Source: Helichrysum umbraculigerum (Eukaryota; Streptophyta; Magnoliopsida; Asterales; Asteraceae). From it: DNA of 64,000 bases. Where the stretch lies: positions 136,102,090 through 136,166,089 of the forward strand of contig CATIUR010000002.1 of the NCBI GenBank assembly GCA_949592205.1, given 5' to 3'. Positions 34,054-45,475 of this stretch are shown here, one piece after another. Numbering within the stretch: the stretch's first letter is position 1; each line of letters opens with the position of its first letter. The position numbers were made by a program, and so were the translations under genes. Under the pieces are notes generated by a model. That model made no database searches, was not told the origin of the DNA, and saw only the letters and a list, made by a program, of their open reading frames with translations.

Positions 34054-34833
34054 CTAACGGAACCATGGGAAATACATCCTAACCGCAACCATCACTGCTG
34101 CAGTCATCACACACACACTAGCTACAATCTCTGACACTCTAGCACGCCTCTCTAAAGCTTCAACGCGTGCACGGGTGGATGCTAGACTCTGCCAGTCTGT
34201 CAGACGGTGAGTCTCCACAAAATCCATCCTCTGATGGAGCATAGCCATATCCATATCAGTACGGGAGGCATCGCTCAGTAACTCCATCACATCTCTGCTC
34301 CTGCTAGATGATATCCTAAACATGGTGTGAACCACAGCCACAAGGGTAGGCACAGTGAGCTCCAGAGGCTCACCAGTGAGATATGCAGATGGTGGTGAGT
34401 GGGAGGACTCTCCAAACTCAAAGGTCGAGGGAATACCCTCTAGTGATCTCCACTCACTCAATATTCGAGGCATCCAGTCCAGATGGGAAGGTCGGAGCCT
34501 CTTCTGTGGCGGCTCGACAACTGGAACCTCAGGCTCAGTCACTGGCGACTTATCGCGCGGTGCAAGTGGTCCTCTGGGAAAATCCCGAACACAGATCCTA
34601 GCTGTCATCCTAGGTACAGGCACACGAGAAGTACTCGCAACAGGTGGTGTAGGGGTAGGAGTGACCTCAGGTGCGGTCGGAGGTGGTACTAAGTAAGCAT
34701 CACTAGTGTCAACAGACATGGCTCTCACATGAACTGATGACTCATCCTCTACTGTGATCGCGGGACCCTCAAAAGTAGCCTCGGTCGGCTCTTCATCCGA
34801 AGCATAGACATGGTAAAGTGATTGACTAGACAT
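34054..34833 (-). CDS. Extra ORF upstream of gag in the Tekay element (259 aa)
   Basis: The ORF lies between primer site and gag. The product has an acidic N-terminus (YASDEEPTEATFEG), a Pro/Thr-rich stretch (about residues 50-75), a basic patch PPQKRLRPS, a helical region with heptad-like spacing (about 200-235) and a hydrophobic segment near the C-terminus (SEIVASVCVMTAAVMVAV) that looks like a membrane span. No catalytic motif is seen. Some plant Tekay elements have an ORF at this place with a coiled coil; function unknown. The start ATG 34833 is the only good one. Confidence 0.65.
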   Translation of the reverse strand: MSSQSLYHVYASDEEPTEATFEGPAITVEDESSVHVRAMSVDTSDAYLVPPPTAPEVTPTPTPPVASTSRVPVPRMTARICVRDFPRGPLAPRDKSPVTEPEVPVVEPPQKRLRPSHLDWMPRILSEWRSLEGIPSTFEFGESSHSPPSAYLTGEPLELTVPTLVAVVHTMFRISSSRSRDVMELLSDASRTDMDMAMLHQRMDFVETHRLTDWQSLASTRARVEALERRARVSEIVASVCVMTAAVMVAVRMYFPWFR

Positions 34834-34987
34834 ACTGTGACAAAAGAAATTGGGTGCGGCATGTCAGTCGTATGTTAGTTGTATGCAAAGTATGTATGCA
34901 TGAATGCACAAATGTTCTAGCCAAGGCTATAGTCTAGGTCTCTAAGGTTTTCAGTCACCTAAAGACTTCTAGTTCGCTATAACCAAT

Positions 34988-35000
34988 GGCTCTGATACCA
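34988..35000 (-). other. Tekay primer-binding site, initiator tRNA-Met
   Basis: Minus strand TGGTATCAGAGCC, four bases inside the 5' LTR edge at 35005. Confidence 0.92.
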
Positions 35001-35004
35001 AGTC

Positions 35005-38000
35005 TGTCACACCCCGCCAAACGGTAATTACAATTACGTAGAGTGGTTTGCGGAAGCTTAGTGACGTGGCGGGGCTGCGAGCAGTAATAACAACCAACAG
35101 TTACATACATACTCAGAGCATATGATTATCGCAGAACAAAATAGATTAAGATGCCATTAGTTAAAGTTTTACAAAAGATTACCACTTGAAAAGTAGTAAC
35201 AGTAATAGTAGTGGTTGAAATCAGTATTTCATAAAATACATAATATCAAAAGTAGATTTCATAGGTATGACTGCAATAATTGCAGTTATACAGAGGAAAT
35301 CCAAGTGTCCCAAAAGTAGTGGCATCCTAACAAGTCCAGGGTAGTCCGTCCTGATAATGCATGCAGATCTTACTTACGCTGCTAATTCCCTGAAAAACAT
35401 AGAGTAAAACGTCAACAAAATTGTTGAGTGAATTCACAAGTTTGTTTGTTATGTAGGAAACACAAGTTAAACATTTAAGAATAACATTTCCAATAAGTGT
35501 TGTTTATCAAGTAGGAAACACAAGTTATTAACAAATAACATTTCCCAAATCAGTTGTAGTTGTAATAGGAAACACAGGTTATTTCAATCAAGAGATAACA
35601 TTTCCTAATTCAGTCATTAGTAGGAAACACAGGTTAACCTAGATAAAGATTAACATTTCCAAATCAGTGTACGTAGGAAATCACTTCCTAAACAATAGTT
35701 TTGTGGGAATATTTAGACGGTGATCCCTCGAAAGGTGAGCTAAACCTGTCGAGTAAGGTAACCCGATCTAACCCTATAACCAAACCACATCCCTAATCTG
35801 TTGTTGTTTGCCATGCTGGACAATTAAGTATACGCTCCCAAATCCGTAGGAGGGTCGTCACGGCGATAGTACTATCCGTATACTCAGTGGCTAGAGTCAC
35901 CTAGCTAATGGTTATAGTCTGTAGTCATAAGGTCTTTTATGCACTACATCGTTCAGCCTAGATCTGTACCAAGATTCGTTGCCTAATTTCCCAAAATAGT
36001 TATGAAAAACATTTCATAAAAACATAGTTCAAATAGTTGTGTGAAATACCCTTTCACAAATAGTTCAAGTATGAAGTACCCCTTCATAAACAGTTAAGCA
36101 AATACGTACAGTATTTAATCAGTCACAACATGAAATCTCATTTCATCAATAGTTTAAGTAAATACATCAAGTATTCAAACAGTTGTCGCATGCAATTATA
36201 CATACGATTTCTATGCTTTCCACCCCGTAGTTTTAAACATTAAAACATTTAAAAGGGGTTTGTGAACTCACTGTGAGTGCTCGGATATGAATGCTAGCGA
36301 GATAAGATAACGAAGCCCAAACGTAGTCAACCTATACACAACAATGTATTAACTATAAGTACTTTGTTTACTTATGTTAATAGTTCGTTTGTTTGAAGAA
36401 ATTATCAATTTCTTAGGTTTGTGTATTTCGTTGCTGATTGTTGTTGGAAATATATAATATTATCCGAGTACCGTTCGTTTGTCGAATTGTCCGAAGTGTG
36501 TAAGTACATATACATATATATACTTAAATAGTTGAATATATATATTCTCGTATATATATAAATATTGTTCGACATTTAGGTTTACAAAACACAAGTCCAA
36601 ATTGTCCCGTATAATGTTCATCTATAAATACGTTTCAATCATATGTCCGTCTAATTATTAAGTCTCGTTGTCGCATAAATTTAGTACCATTTGTAGTAAC
36701 ATTAGTAACTATAAGTTGTATTGACGTTTATTAGTTCGTACATGCATAAATCGCAAAAGTCAGTGGTCTGGATAAGTGAGGAATATGCCGTATTCTTATG
36801 AATACGCCGGATTCAAGTCAAACAAGGGGAATACGCCGTATTCCTGTGAATACGTCGTATTCATTCGAAAACAGGGGAATACGCCGTTTTCTGGTGAATA
36901 CGCCGTATTCATTCGAGTTTAAAAGGATCCACCGGATCCACCGATGATCCGTCGGATCGAACGTGTCTTTTACTCGTTCATCATTTTAGCCGAAGGTTTG
37001 TGTGCGGGTCGAAGGTGGGAATACGCCGTATTTAACTGAATACGCCGTATTCGAAGTTTCAAAAATTGGGAATCCGCCGTATTCCCGTGAATACGCCGGA
37101 TTCATCTGGGTTGTTCAAAGTGTTCGAGTTTTAAATGGGGAATACGCCGTATTCGATGGAATACACCGTATTCACCATTGTTTCAGCTGGGAATCCGCCG
37201 GATTCACTTGAATCCGCCGGATTCAATGGTTTTGCAGGTTCTGGTTCGTTCTCTGTTACAACAATTTCGTACGGTTTTGATTTTAGCTTTGTTTTTAACA
37301 TGATCAAACATCACAATAGGTTGTATAATCACTTAGTAACATGTTTTAACAAGTTTATAACAATAATCATCAACATAAATCATAATTTGAAGAATTTGTA
37401 TAAATAAAGAAAAATAGATAAAATCCTCACAATGATGTTAGGAAGAAGATGATGATGATTCTGAGATGTTGATGATGATTACGAACGGAGATGATGAAGA
37501 TGATTATGTGATCATTTTGTTTGTGAGTTTGATGTGGTGATGATGTTTAAGAAAATGAAGAAGATGAAATGGTGTTGCTTCTTCCTGCTTGTTGTTTCCT
37601 CTGCTCTTTTCCAACTCCAAAACCACAGATGAAGAAATGAAGTGAAGTGTGTGAATTTTGAAGATCAAAATGTTGGTAAAGATGTATTATTGGAGATGGA
37701 AATTTCAAATGGGAGTATGGAGGGTACTTCAATCTGTCGCCAGATATTTTGAGGTGTACTACATTGGTAGTTTTTAACCCGTTAATTTCGTGTACGAGTA
37801 TAATTTGTGGTACTTTAATTATAATAAAATTTCGCGTTTTGTTTCTTGATATTTCAGATTTAGAAATACAAAATCGGAATATGAAATACTTTGTTACAAG
37901 TATAGTTAAAATTAATTACAGTAAACGTACTGTATAGTCAAAAACGCGTGCCAGATTTCAGTAAAATTCGGAAATCATATTTTGAGGTAATGTTCTATAC

Positions 38001-38398
38001 ATTAAAACAGTAACTTACGAAATAATACTTTTATTATTTGAAACCTCTAGGCGCGTTTTAAAATTGTTTCTGTTTGTTATATAATACGTTATATGTTAAA
38101 CGTATCATTGAACCGTTTTATCTATATGTTATAGATATATAAATAATCGTGATTAATAATTGAATTATTAATTATTTAATATCACCAAATCTGGTAATTA
38201 TTTTTGTCGGCTTAGTTCCGATACGTTCGTACGTAATTTATAAATACTACATATAATGTAATACTTTTAGTATTATTGCTTTGGGCTCGCTAGACTCATA
38301 TCACATCATAGGTTTAGTTTAAAACAAATGTAGGGAATTAGCGTAAGAAATGCATGTAATTAAGTATAATTATATACCTAATTTGGAGGAGTGTCACA
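35005..38398 (-). repeat. 5' LTR of the Tekay element (3394 bp)
   Basis: It has the same length as 25378-28771 with about seven substitutions seen by eye, for example in the palindromic word at 37162 (GAATACACCGTATTC instead of GAATACGCCGTATTC). It contains the same repeat blocks at +9627. Confidence 0.93.
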
Positions 38399-38403
38399 AA
38401 TAA

Positions 38404-39863
38404 ACAAGATGAATGTTTGGGAAATTGTTCCTCTACCCAAGGGTGCTCACTTGACGGGTACTCGTTGGGTTTACCGTAACAAAATGGATGATCGTGGGGC
38501 GGTTATTCGAAATAAAGCCCGTCTGGTAGTTCAAGGATATAGTCAACTAGAGGGTATTGACTATGATGAAGTTTTCGCTCCTGTCGCTCGTTTGGAATCT
38601 ATTAGAATTTTTCTAGCCTATGCTTCTTTTAAAGGATTCCGTGTGTATCAACTTGACGTGAAGTGTGCCTTTCTATATGGAGATGTCGATGCAGTGATTT
38701 ATGTGTGTCAGCCTCCTGGTTTTGAAGACCTAAAGCATCCTAATCATGTTTGCAAGCTGAAGAAAGCTTTGTATGGTCTTCATCAATCTCCTCGACTTTG
38801 GTATGAGCGACTTGCCAAGTACTTGCTGAAGAATGGTTTTGACAGAGGACAGATTGACAGCACGCTTTTCATCAAACGGGAAGGAGCGGATTTGTTATTT
38901 GTGTAGGTCTATGTGGACGACATAATTTTTAGATCAACTAATGATCAGTTGTGCAAGGATTTTGAAAGACTGATGAAATCTGAGTTTGAAATGAGTGCTA
39001 TGGGGGAACTTACGTTCTTTTTGGGACTACAGGTTGAGCAATCTGACAATGGAATTTATATCCACCAGTCAAAATATGTCACTGACATGTTAAAGCGATA
39101 TGAATTGCTCAACTGTAAACACTACGGCACTCCAATTGAAGCAAGACACAATCTTGGTCCTAATGAGGACGATGAAGATTGCAAGGAGAAAGACTATCGC
39201 TCAATGATAGGCTCTCTCATGTACCTGACTGCCTCAAGACCAGATATAGTGTTTGCTGTTTCACTCTGCTCACGATTTCAAGCAAATCCGAAGGTGTCTC
39301 ATATGAAGGCAGTAAAACGTATTTTTGGATATCTCGCTTTTAGGCCATCTCTGGGTCTATGGTATTCAAACGAGAAAAACTTCGAGTTAACTGCCTATTC
39401 GGATTCGGATCTTGGTGGCTGCAAGATAGATATGAAGTCAACTACTGGAGGATGTCAGTTCCTTGGATCGCGCTTAGTTTCTTGGCAGTGCAAAAAGCAG
39501 ACTGCGGTTGCTATTTCCACAGCTGAAGCCGAGTATGTTGCTGCTGCAAGTTGCTGTTCTCAAGTTCTCTGGATTCAGCATCAGCTGCGTGATTACGGGT
39601 TCAATCTCTCTATGACTCCAATTTACATTGATAATACAGCTGCTATATCTATAACACACAATCCCGTACAGCACTCTAAGACCAAACATATTGAACTTAG
39701 GTTCCACTTCATACGGGATTGCTTTGAGAAACACCTTATAGATGTCGTACATATAGATACCCTTAAGCAGTGTGCGGACATTTTCACAAAAGCCTTTTTG
39801 CGATCACGTTTTATTGAACTGGTCAATCTGATAGGTTTAAGGTTCTTTCAGTCAAAGAAATGA
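38404..39863 (+). pseudogene. SIRE-type copia Pol, reverse transcriptase and RNase H part
   Basis: The frame continues from 25377 after the Tekay insertion. RT motifs are MNVWEIVPLPKG, TRWVYRNKMDDRG, FAPVARLESIRIFLAYA and the intact active site YVDD at about 38910. RNase H follows (AYSDSDLGGC, ISTAEAEYVAA). One in-frame TAG at 38904-38906 lies immediately before the YVDD region. It ends TGA 39861-39863. With the insertion and the stop the gene cannot make full-length Pol. Confidence 0.92.
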
Positions 39864-41914
39864 TTTGTGACTTGGATTTTTTTTTTAACTTTTTAAATTC
39901 AATTTAAAAAAATAAAAATAAAAAAAAAAAATAATAAAAAATTTCGCAACAGCCACTCTTTATACTCTTTAGTATTAAAGAAAACGCAAGGTTGCTACAT
40001 TTTTAAAATAGACGTTGAAGTTGTGTCTGTAAACAACCTGAGATATGATAGTACATCGGGTGACATGCACAAAATGGAATTTTAAGGTTTATCTTGGATG
40101 TGTCAGTAGGTTTATCTGACACACTTAAAACAGTTTTTATCTAAATTATCTTCATCATACGATGTATTGGTAGGCATGGTACACACCGGTCTCTGAGATA
40201 TTAAGAAGTAATTTAAATACTTGTCTATGATCATGTGGTAAACACCTTGTGATGTACGACACTAAGTCTTAATTCCTTAGCGTAGCTTGACATACTTCTA
40301 TTTTTGGATCGTATATCTGAGATCTTTTGGGGGAGTATGCTGATTGTTTCCTCTGTTGTACGTAAGTGCAGACCTGGTCTCAATTCAGCTTACTCTCAAA
40401 ACTAAGCAAACGTGAGTCAAAGTACTTGCAACGTCTTAAATTTAAGGTACTAAACAAGGTCGCCACTCAATTTGGTTTGACTGCGTTTGGTTTTGCTTAC
40501 ACCTGAATCAAGTTATGTTGCTCTGTTGTACGCAAGTACAGACCTGTCACCGCTGGCTTGATTCTTAAAATTGATTCTCTTATATTCTTTCTAAATTTAG
40601 AAACTATGTTCATGTCTAAGTTATAGGAGTATATCTATGGTGGGGACCACAGTGAAATATTCATACTAACAATAAAAGGTTAACTCACAGACACGGATGT
40701 AACGTGTTTAGGTGGACAACAATACCAATAATCGTTTTGAAATAATTTTTATAACAGGTGTTTTAAATGTGCCACGTAAATTTAAAGTGGACAAAATATA
40801 CTGATGATCGAAATAACACTTACTATTCCTAATAAATGCATGTTATTCCAATATGATCCATAATCAGACAACTCAACTCCGTCACCAAAAATAGAGTGTT
40901 AGTAATTTTATTTTGTTAATTTTTTACTTTTTGCAATATTAAAGAAAATATCAAAAAGATTTTTTACTTTTATTTTATTCTGAGTTATTTTTCCTAAGTC
41001 ACAAGTCATTTGGAAATTATTTGCTAAAATAACGAGTTAACGGTTTCTGAAACATTCAAAATTGAATCAAAACTGCTCAATGCGACGTCCCACTCTACGT
41101 CGCCTGCGACGTCTCAGTCTACGTCGCTTTTAGGGTTAGACTATATATAGTCTCAACCGCGACGTAGCCTGCGACGTACCAGTGGCGATTTGCGACGTAG
41201 CACTTTTCGAGCGATTTTCGTGATTTGTAGCCGTTTTCATTCCGATTCACTCACGTAGTTTTCATCTACTCGTTATTCCGCACAATTAGGTACCAATCTA
41301 ACCTATTTTTACCGTGTAATTTTTCGATAATTGCTATGTATGTTTTACGGGTTAAAAGGGTTTCGGTTTTTGGATTAATTAGATGGTGTACTGTGTACAT
41401 TACTGGTTATAAATTATATTTCTGTGATCACCATCGTTAGCCGCACCTTGTAGTGCGTTTGATTTTGAAAACCCCTAAATTTGAGGGTTAGGGTTTTCTG
41501 GGTTGGGGACGACTGTTCGTCAGTGCGACGTAAGCTGCGACGTAGTGGCCTACGTCGCTCTAACTAGTTATTGTTAACTGCCTACGTCGCTCTTCCCTAC
41601 GTCGCCTTTTACTGCGACGCCTTACGCGACGTATCACTCTACGTCGCTACTTCTATTAATGTGATTAAATTCACAATAAATTGCAAAATGCGACGTCCCT
41701 CTTGACGTCGCTCGAATTTTCTGCGACGTCAAGCCTTACGTCGCTTTTCAATTTATTCTGATTTTAGGCGACGTACAATTCTACGTCGCTATGTGTTAAT
41801 GCGACGTCAGTGGCTACGTCGCTAGTTACAGGAATTTTGAAAAGGTTTTCTATAAAAATGTAACATTTTTGCTAACCTTTTTCGAGTTGCAATCTGTTTC
41901 TGTTTTTTGCAGCT
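39864..41914 (+). promoter_or_regulatory. Spacer between pol and the third ORF, with word arrays and TATA palindrome
   Basis: No ORF. An internal polypurine tract TTTTGGGGGAG is at 40325-40335. GCGACGT words cluster at 41080-41213 and 41524-41824. Within the first cluster, AGACTATATATAGTCT (41138-41153) is a perfect 16-bp palindrome with a TATA core. A pyrimidine run ending TTTTTTGCAG at 41912 sits two bases before the ATG of the next ORF and looks like a splice acceptor. This arrangement suggests a separate promoter or spliced transcript for the third ORF; that is inference. Confidence 0.55.
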
Positions 41915-44578
41915 ATGGCTTTGATTTTTGAGGCTCGTCATAATACGGCTGCTTACCTTACTGACACTTCTGATAAAGCTGCACCGTATCGTCAGATGAT
42001 TGCGTTTTTGAGACGTTCAAGGGTATTCCACGCCATTTCGGATAACACTATGGCGTTTGGAAATCTGATCAACCCTTTCTGGAGAAACGCAAATGTTGTT
42101 ACGGATAACGACGTTCGACGACTGGTCTCTACTGTTCTTGGTACGGAGATCACTATTACAGAACAGACTATTCGGGAACTTTTACAGCTGAATGATCAAC
42201 CGGACATGCCTGTCAGTTTTGATCATATTTTCGTTACGGGAGCTATGCAACGGATTGGATATCTCGGGATTCCCTCTGATCAGTATAGGAAAGCAAATCT
42301 CACACGCGTCTGGAGATATTTGATGCATGTGATTATTGTTTGCTTGGGGAATAGGAAAGGTGGAACGGATGGGATGAGCCGAAGTCTGGCTTCTGCTATG
42401 TTAGCATTGGTATACAACAAGCCGTTCAACTTCTCGGGATTTATCTTCAAGGCTATGGTTGATAATGCGAATGCCGGGGATCAGAAATGGATTTTATATC
42501 CAAGATTTGTACAGTTGCATATCAATCGTCATCATCCGGATCTTCAGGCACAGGGTGATATCGATCAGCAGCTAAAGATTTCACCGATGATGAGTCGGAT
42601 TTTCACTATTTGTACAGGGTATGAGAAAGGGGTCGAGGCACCAAGGGATGTTCCCTTATTCGGTGCTATTGTGGATGAAAATTATGTACCACCTCCGGAA
42701 CCTCAGTATATGGATATTCCGGCACCACAACAACCGCAGCAACCGCTTATGAATGTTCCTGTTCAGGCTGCGGGGGAGCATGTGGATGCGATTTTGGACA
42801 ACATCGAGCAGTTTGGCCACGTTGACTCAGACAATCCAGCATCTCACGACACGGTCGAGAGTTCTGATTCTGAAGAACCGGCCAATGTAGGTCCTTAGGA
42901 TGGGGGTCCGACGCCTGAGCATTCGGATGGTACTGTTCCGCATCCCTCTGAGATGGAACGTATCAGGTTATCCGATTCATTCAGATATTTGAGAATTCAG
43001 CGTCGGATCAGGGCAGGACGCAAGTATGTACCTCCAAGGCATACTGGGAAACGTACACGAGATGGTGATGATTCTGCTGATGAAACTTATCGCCCTCGTC
43101 GTCGTGTTCGTCGTTCTTCATCAGCCAGAGCTCCAGTCAATCCACAGCCGCAAGCTGATTTTGAGATTCAACCGACTCCAGCATTCATGCAAAAGATTAT
43201 GGAAGATATGCAGAAGATGAAGCAAAAGCTGGAGGCTCAAGACGAAAAGATTGCTGAACAAGCTGCGTTGATCGAGGTTCAATCTAAGGAGCTTGAGGAA
43301 ACGAAGATTAGGGTTAATGTTTTGGAAGGCATGTTACTTGCCTCGGGGGAGTCTGGGTCTGGGATACCCACTTTAGAGTCAAGTGAACCTGCGTCTGTAA
43401 ATCCCAACCCTGTACTTGAAACTGTTAATGAAAATATTTATGTTTTGGATTATTTTTGTGTTGATGATATTCCAGGGCAACCGAGACCGCTGGCTGTTGA
43501 CTATTCATTTGCGGACTTATCGTTTATTCAAAGAATGGCTAGTGGAGTTGGCTTTGAGGACGAAACGGATAATGATTTTGAGATGAATGAGGATGTTTCG
43601 ATTGAAGAGGAACAGTTGAACTCAGATGAAACGTATGATGATGCACATTCTGGAGAAGCTTTTGATGATGCACCAATTATAGAATCTGATTCAAGTGAAG
43701 ATGAGATGCCAGCTAAAGCTCAACATGGAGAATCTAGTTCTGCTGCAACTCCAGCTCCAGAGACACAGGCACCGGACTCAGCAGCGAAGAAATTAACTGC
43801 TGAAGAAAAGAGAGAGAGAAACAAGAAATGGTGGCCTAAGGGACGAAATCCAGTTCCTATTCCAGTTAAATGTCAAGTGTACCGGGTTAGTCGAAATTAT
43901 ACCGGAGTTATTAAAAGCTGGAAGTGTCAGAGGAATCTTTTTATGATTAAGAGAGAAGATGGAGTTCAGTACTTCAGAATGCGTTTTGATAGATTGAGCA
44001 CGTTGCCAAAAGGAGAGATTAATCGATTAGCTCAGCTTAAATTGATTAATCCGTTCGAGAATGATTATGCTGAGTTCATTCAGAGAAATTTACGTCGGGA
44101 AGTGTTATCGAAGACATATTCTAAATTGAAACCGACGTTGGGAACTCGGTATACGTGGAAAAAGAAGATTGATCCAGTCACCAGGAAGCCTATGGTTAAA
44201 GTTCACTATCCGCCTGCTAACTGTTTGACCGAGATACCTCTAGAACCAGTTCCTTATTATTTTCTGAGAAGACTTGTAAAATGGGAACTTGATCCACAGA
44301 CTGGTGAAGCGGTTATTACTTTCATTCCAGATTCTGAACCGTGGCCAGAAGTTGGAGGTATATGGAATTTGAGGCAAGCAACGTTTAGACTGTATGATCC
44401 GATGAGTTTGATTAATTTTCATGAAAAAGATTTAAGAAAACTCTATGATGATCGGATTCGAGTTGGTCAGAAGAATGAGTTCAACAGACGTTTAGCCGAG
44501 CAGTTTTACAATGTTGTTACTGTTTGCGTAGCTAATGGAATTCATGCCGACGGCCAATTTCCTGCGGGCTGGGTTTAA
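41915..44578 (+). pseudogene. SIRE third (env-position) ORF, split by one stop
   Basis: One frame of 888 codons runs from ATG 41915 to TAA 44576-44578 with a single in-frame TAG at 42896-42898. The N-terminal ~240 residues (MALIFEARHNTAAYL, INPFWRNAN, RSLASAMLALVYNKPFNF, WILYPRFVQLHI) match the pattern of a domain common in Asteraceae SIRE-like elements. A Pro/Gln-rich stretch, a basic patch (RRRVRRSSSARAP), a coiled coil (43190-43330), an acidic region (43560-43700) and a folded-looking C-terminus follow. No signal peptide or membrane span is evident. The place is that of the env-like gene of SIRE elements, but nothing here shows an envelope function. Confidence 0.8.
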
Positions 44579-44609
44579 AGAAGATTTTTGAAGACCAAGC
44601 TGAAGACAC

Positions 44610-44618
44610 GGGGGAGTT
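44610..44618 (+). other. SIRE polypurine tract
   Basis: GGGGGAGTT directly before the right LTR; second-strand primer site in this class of element. Confidence 0.8.
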
Positions 44619-45027
44619 TGTTGGTACATGTTTAGTGTCTGTCAGTCGGTCTAGCTCGTAGTGTTTATTTAGATTTGCGTTTCCTGACTCCTGCGACGTA
44701 GCGTGTAACGTCGCAGGTGCGACGTCAGGTTTTGGGCCTGCGACGTAGCCAACGTCGCATGGGCTTGGGCCTGCGACGTAGCGTGTGACGTCGCAGGTGC
44801 CAGTTTTGTATTTAAACGTTTTATGTTTTCTGTTTTAGGGTTGACGAAACCCTAAACACAATTTGTCGAAATTCTCTGTAATCTGATCGACCATAAGCAA
44901 TAATATTACGTTTGGTTTCATAATTATTGTGTTTGATTATTCATTGTGTTCGTGTGATAACTTAATCGTTGATTCCGCAAACGATTGAGTGACTCGGTTC
45001 TGTTAGATCCTAAGTAAGGGACAAACA
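44619..45027 (+). repeat. Right LTR of the SIRE composite (409 bp)
   Basis: It starts TGTTGGTACATG after the polypurine tract and ends AGGGACAAACA, followed by TTAGT. GCGACGT words cluster at 44692-44797; a TATTTAAA box is near 44810. Confidence 0.85.
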
Positions 45028-45177
45028 TTAGTATTTTCACTTGTTAGTTGTTTATATAACTTGTATATGTCCATTACAAAGTGTAGAACACGATTTTATA
45101 GCTTAAAAACGGGTTTGAATTGGGTTTTTGGCCGGAAAAATCTCGATAGTCGGACTTTCTGGGTTGGTGTTCTTCAA

Positions 45178-45475
45178 TGCGACACAAGCCTTGTGTCGCA
45201 TTTAGTGTCGTATTTTGCCGGTTGTGTCGTATAAAAGCCTCTGTGTTGCACCTTGTGTCGTACTAAATAAATAGTGTCGTAAACCTTGCGACACAACCAT
45301 TATGTCGCATACTATGTCGCAAACTTCATACGACACAATCACTATGTCGCTATTGAATCACCATCTCGCATCTATGCGACACAACCCTTGTGTCGTATAG
45401 ATATTGTGTCACATTTCTATGCGACACAACCCTTGTGTCGCATAACTACCTTTGTGTGGCATGACTGTGTCGCAT
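45178..45475. repeat. TGCGACACAA/TTGTGTCGCA word array in the outer solo LTR
   Basis: About fifteen copies of the word and its complement, often paired as TGCGACACAACCCTTGTGTC so that each pair can fold back. It lies downstream of the LTR leader. Confidence 0.8.

Larger units (their letters stand above)
25378..38398 (-). mobile_element. Full-length Tekay/Del-type Ty3/gypsy element (13,021 bp)
   Basis: Two 3394-bp LTRs, tRNA-Met primer site, an extra ORF, gag-protease, pol with chromodomain and polypurine tract are all present, flanked by AATAA (25373-25377 and 38399-38403). It lies antisense in the SIRE pol gene; the SIRE reading frame is continuous from one side to the other once one copy of the duplication is removed. 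About seven LTR differences were seen by eye, so insertion is recent. Confidence 0.95.
11629..45027 (+). mobile_element. SIRE/Maximus-type copia composite with inverted outer LTRs
   Basis: Target duplication TTAGT occurs at 11624-11628 and 45028-45032. The right LTR (44619-45027) is in plus orientation; the left one (11629-19441, interrupted) is in minus orientation, so both outer tips are U5 ends (GGGACTAACA and GGGACAAACA). Between them lie a minus-strand 3' non-coding tail (19442 to ~19840), then a plus-strand primer site, gag, pol and a third ORF. No direct 5' LTR adjoins the primer site. It carries two large nested insertions, at 11907-19246 and 25378-38398. Confidence 0.78.

Noticed and set aside
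41915..44578. Third SIRE ORF as a true viral envelope
   Set aside because: No signal peptide, membrane span or cleavage site could be seen; only its position suggests env.
20158..45475. Word arrays considered as CRISPR-like arrays
   Set aside because: The units are 7-15 bp, in both orientations and without regular unique spacers. The context is plant retrotransposons, so CRISPR is excluded.
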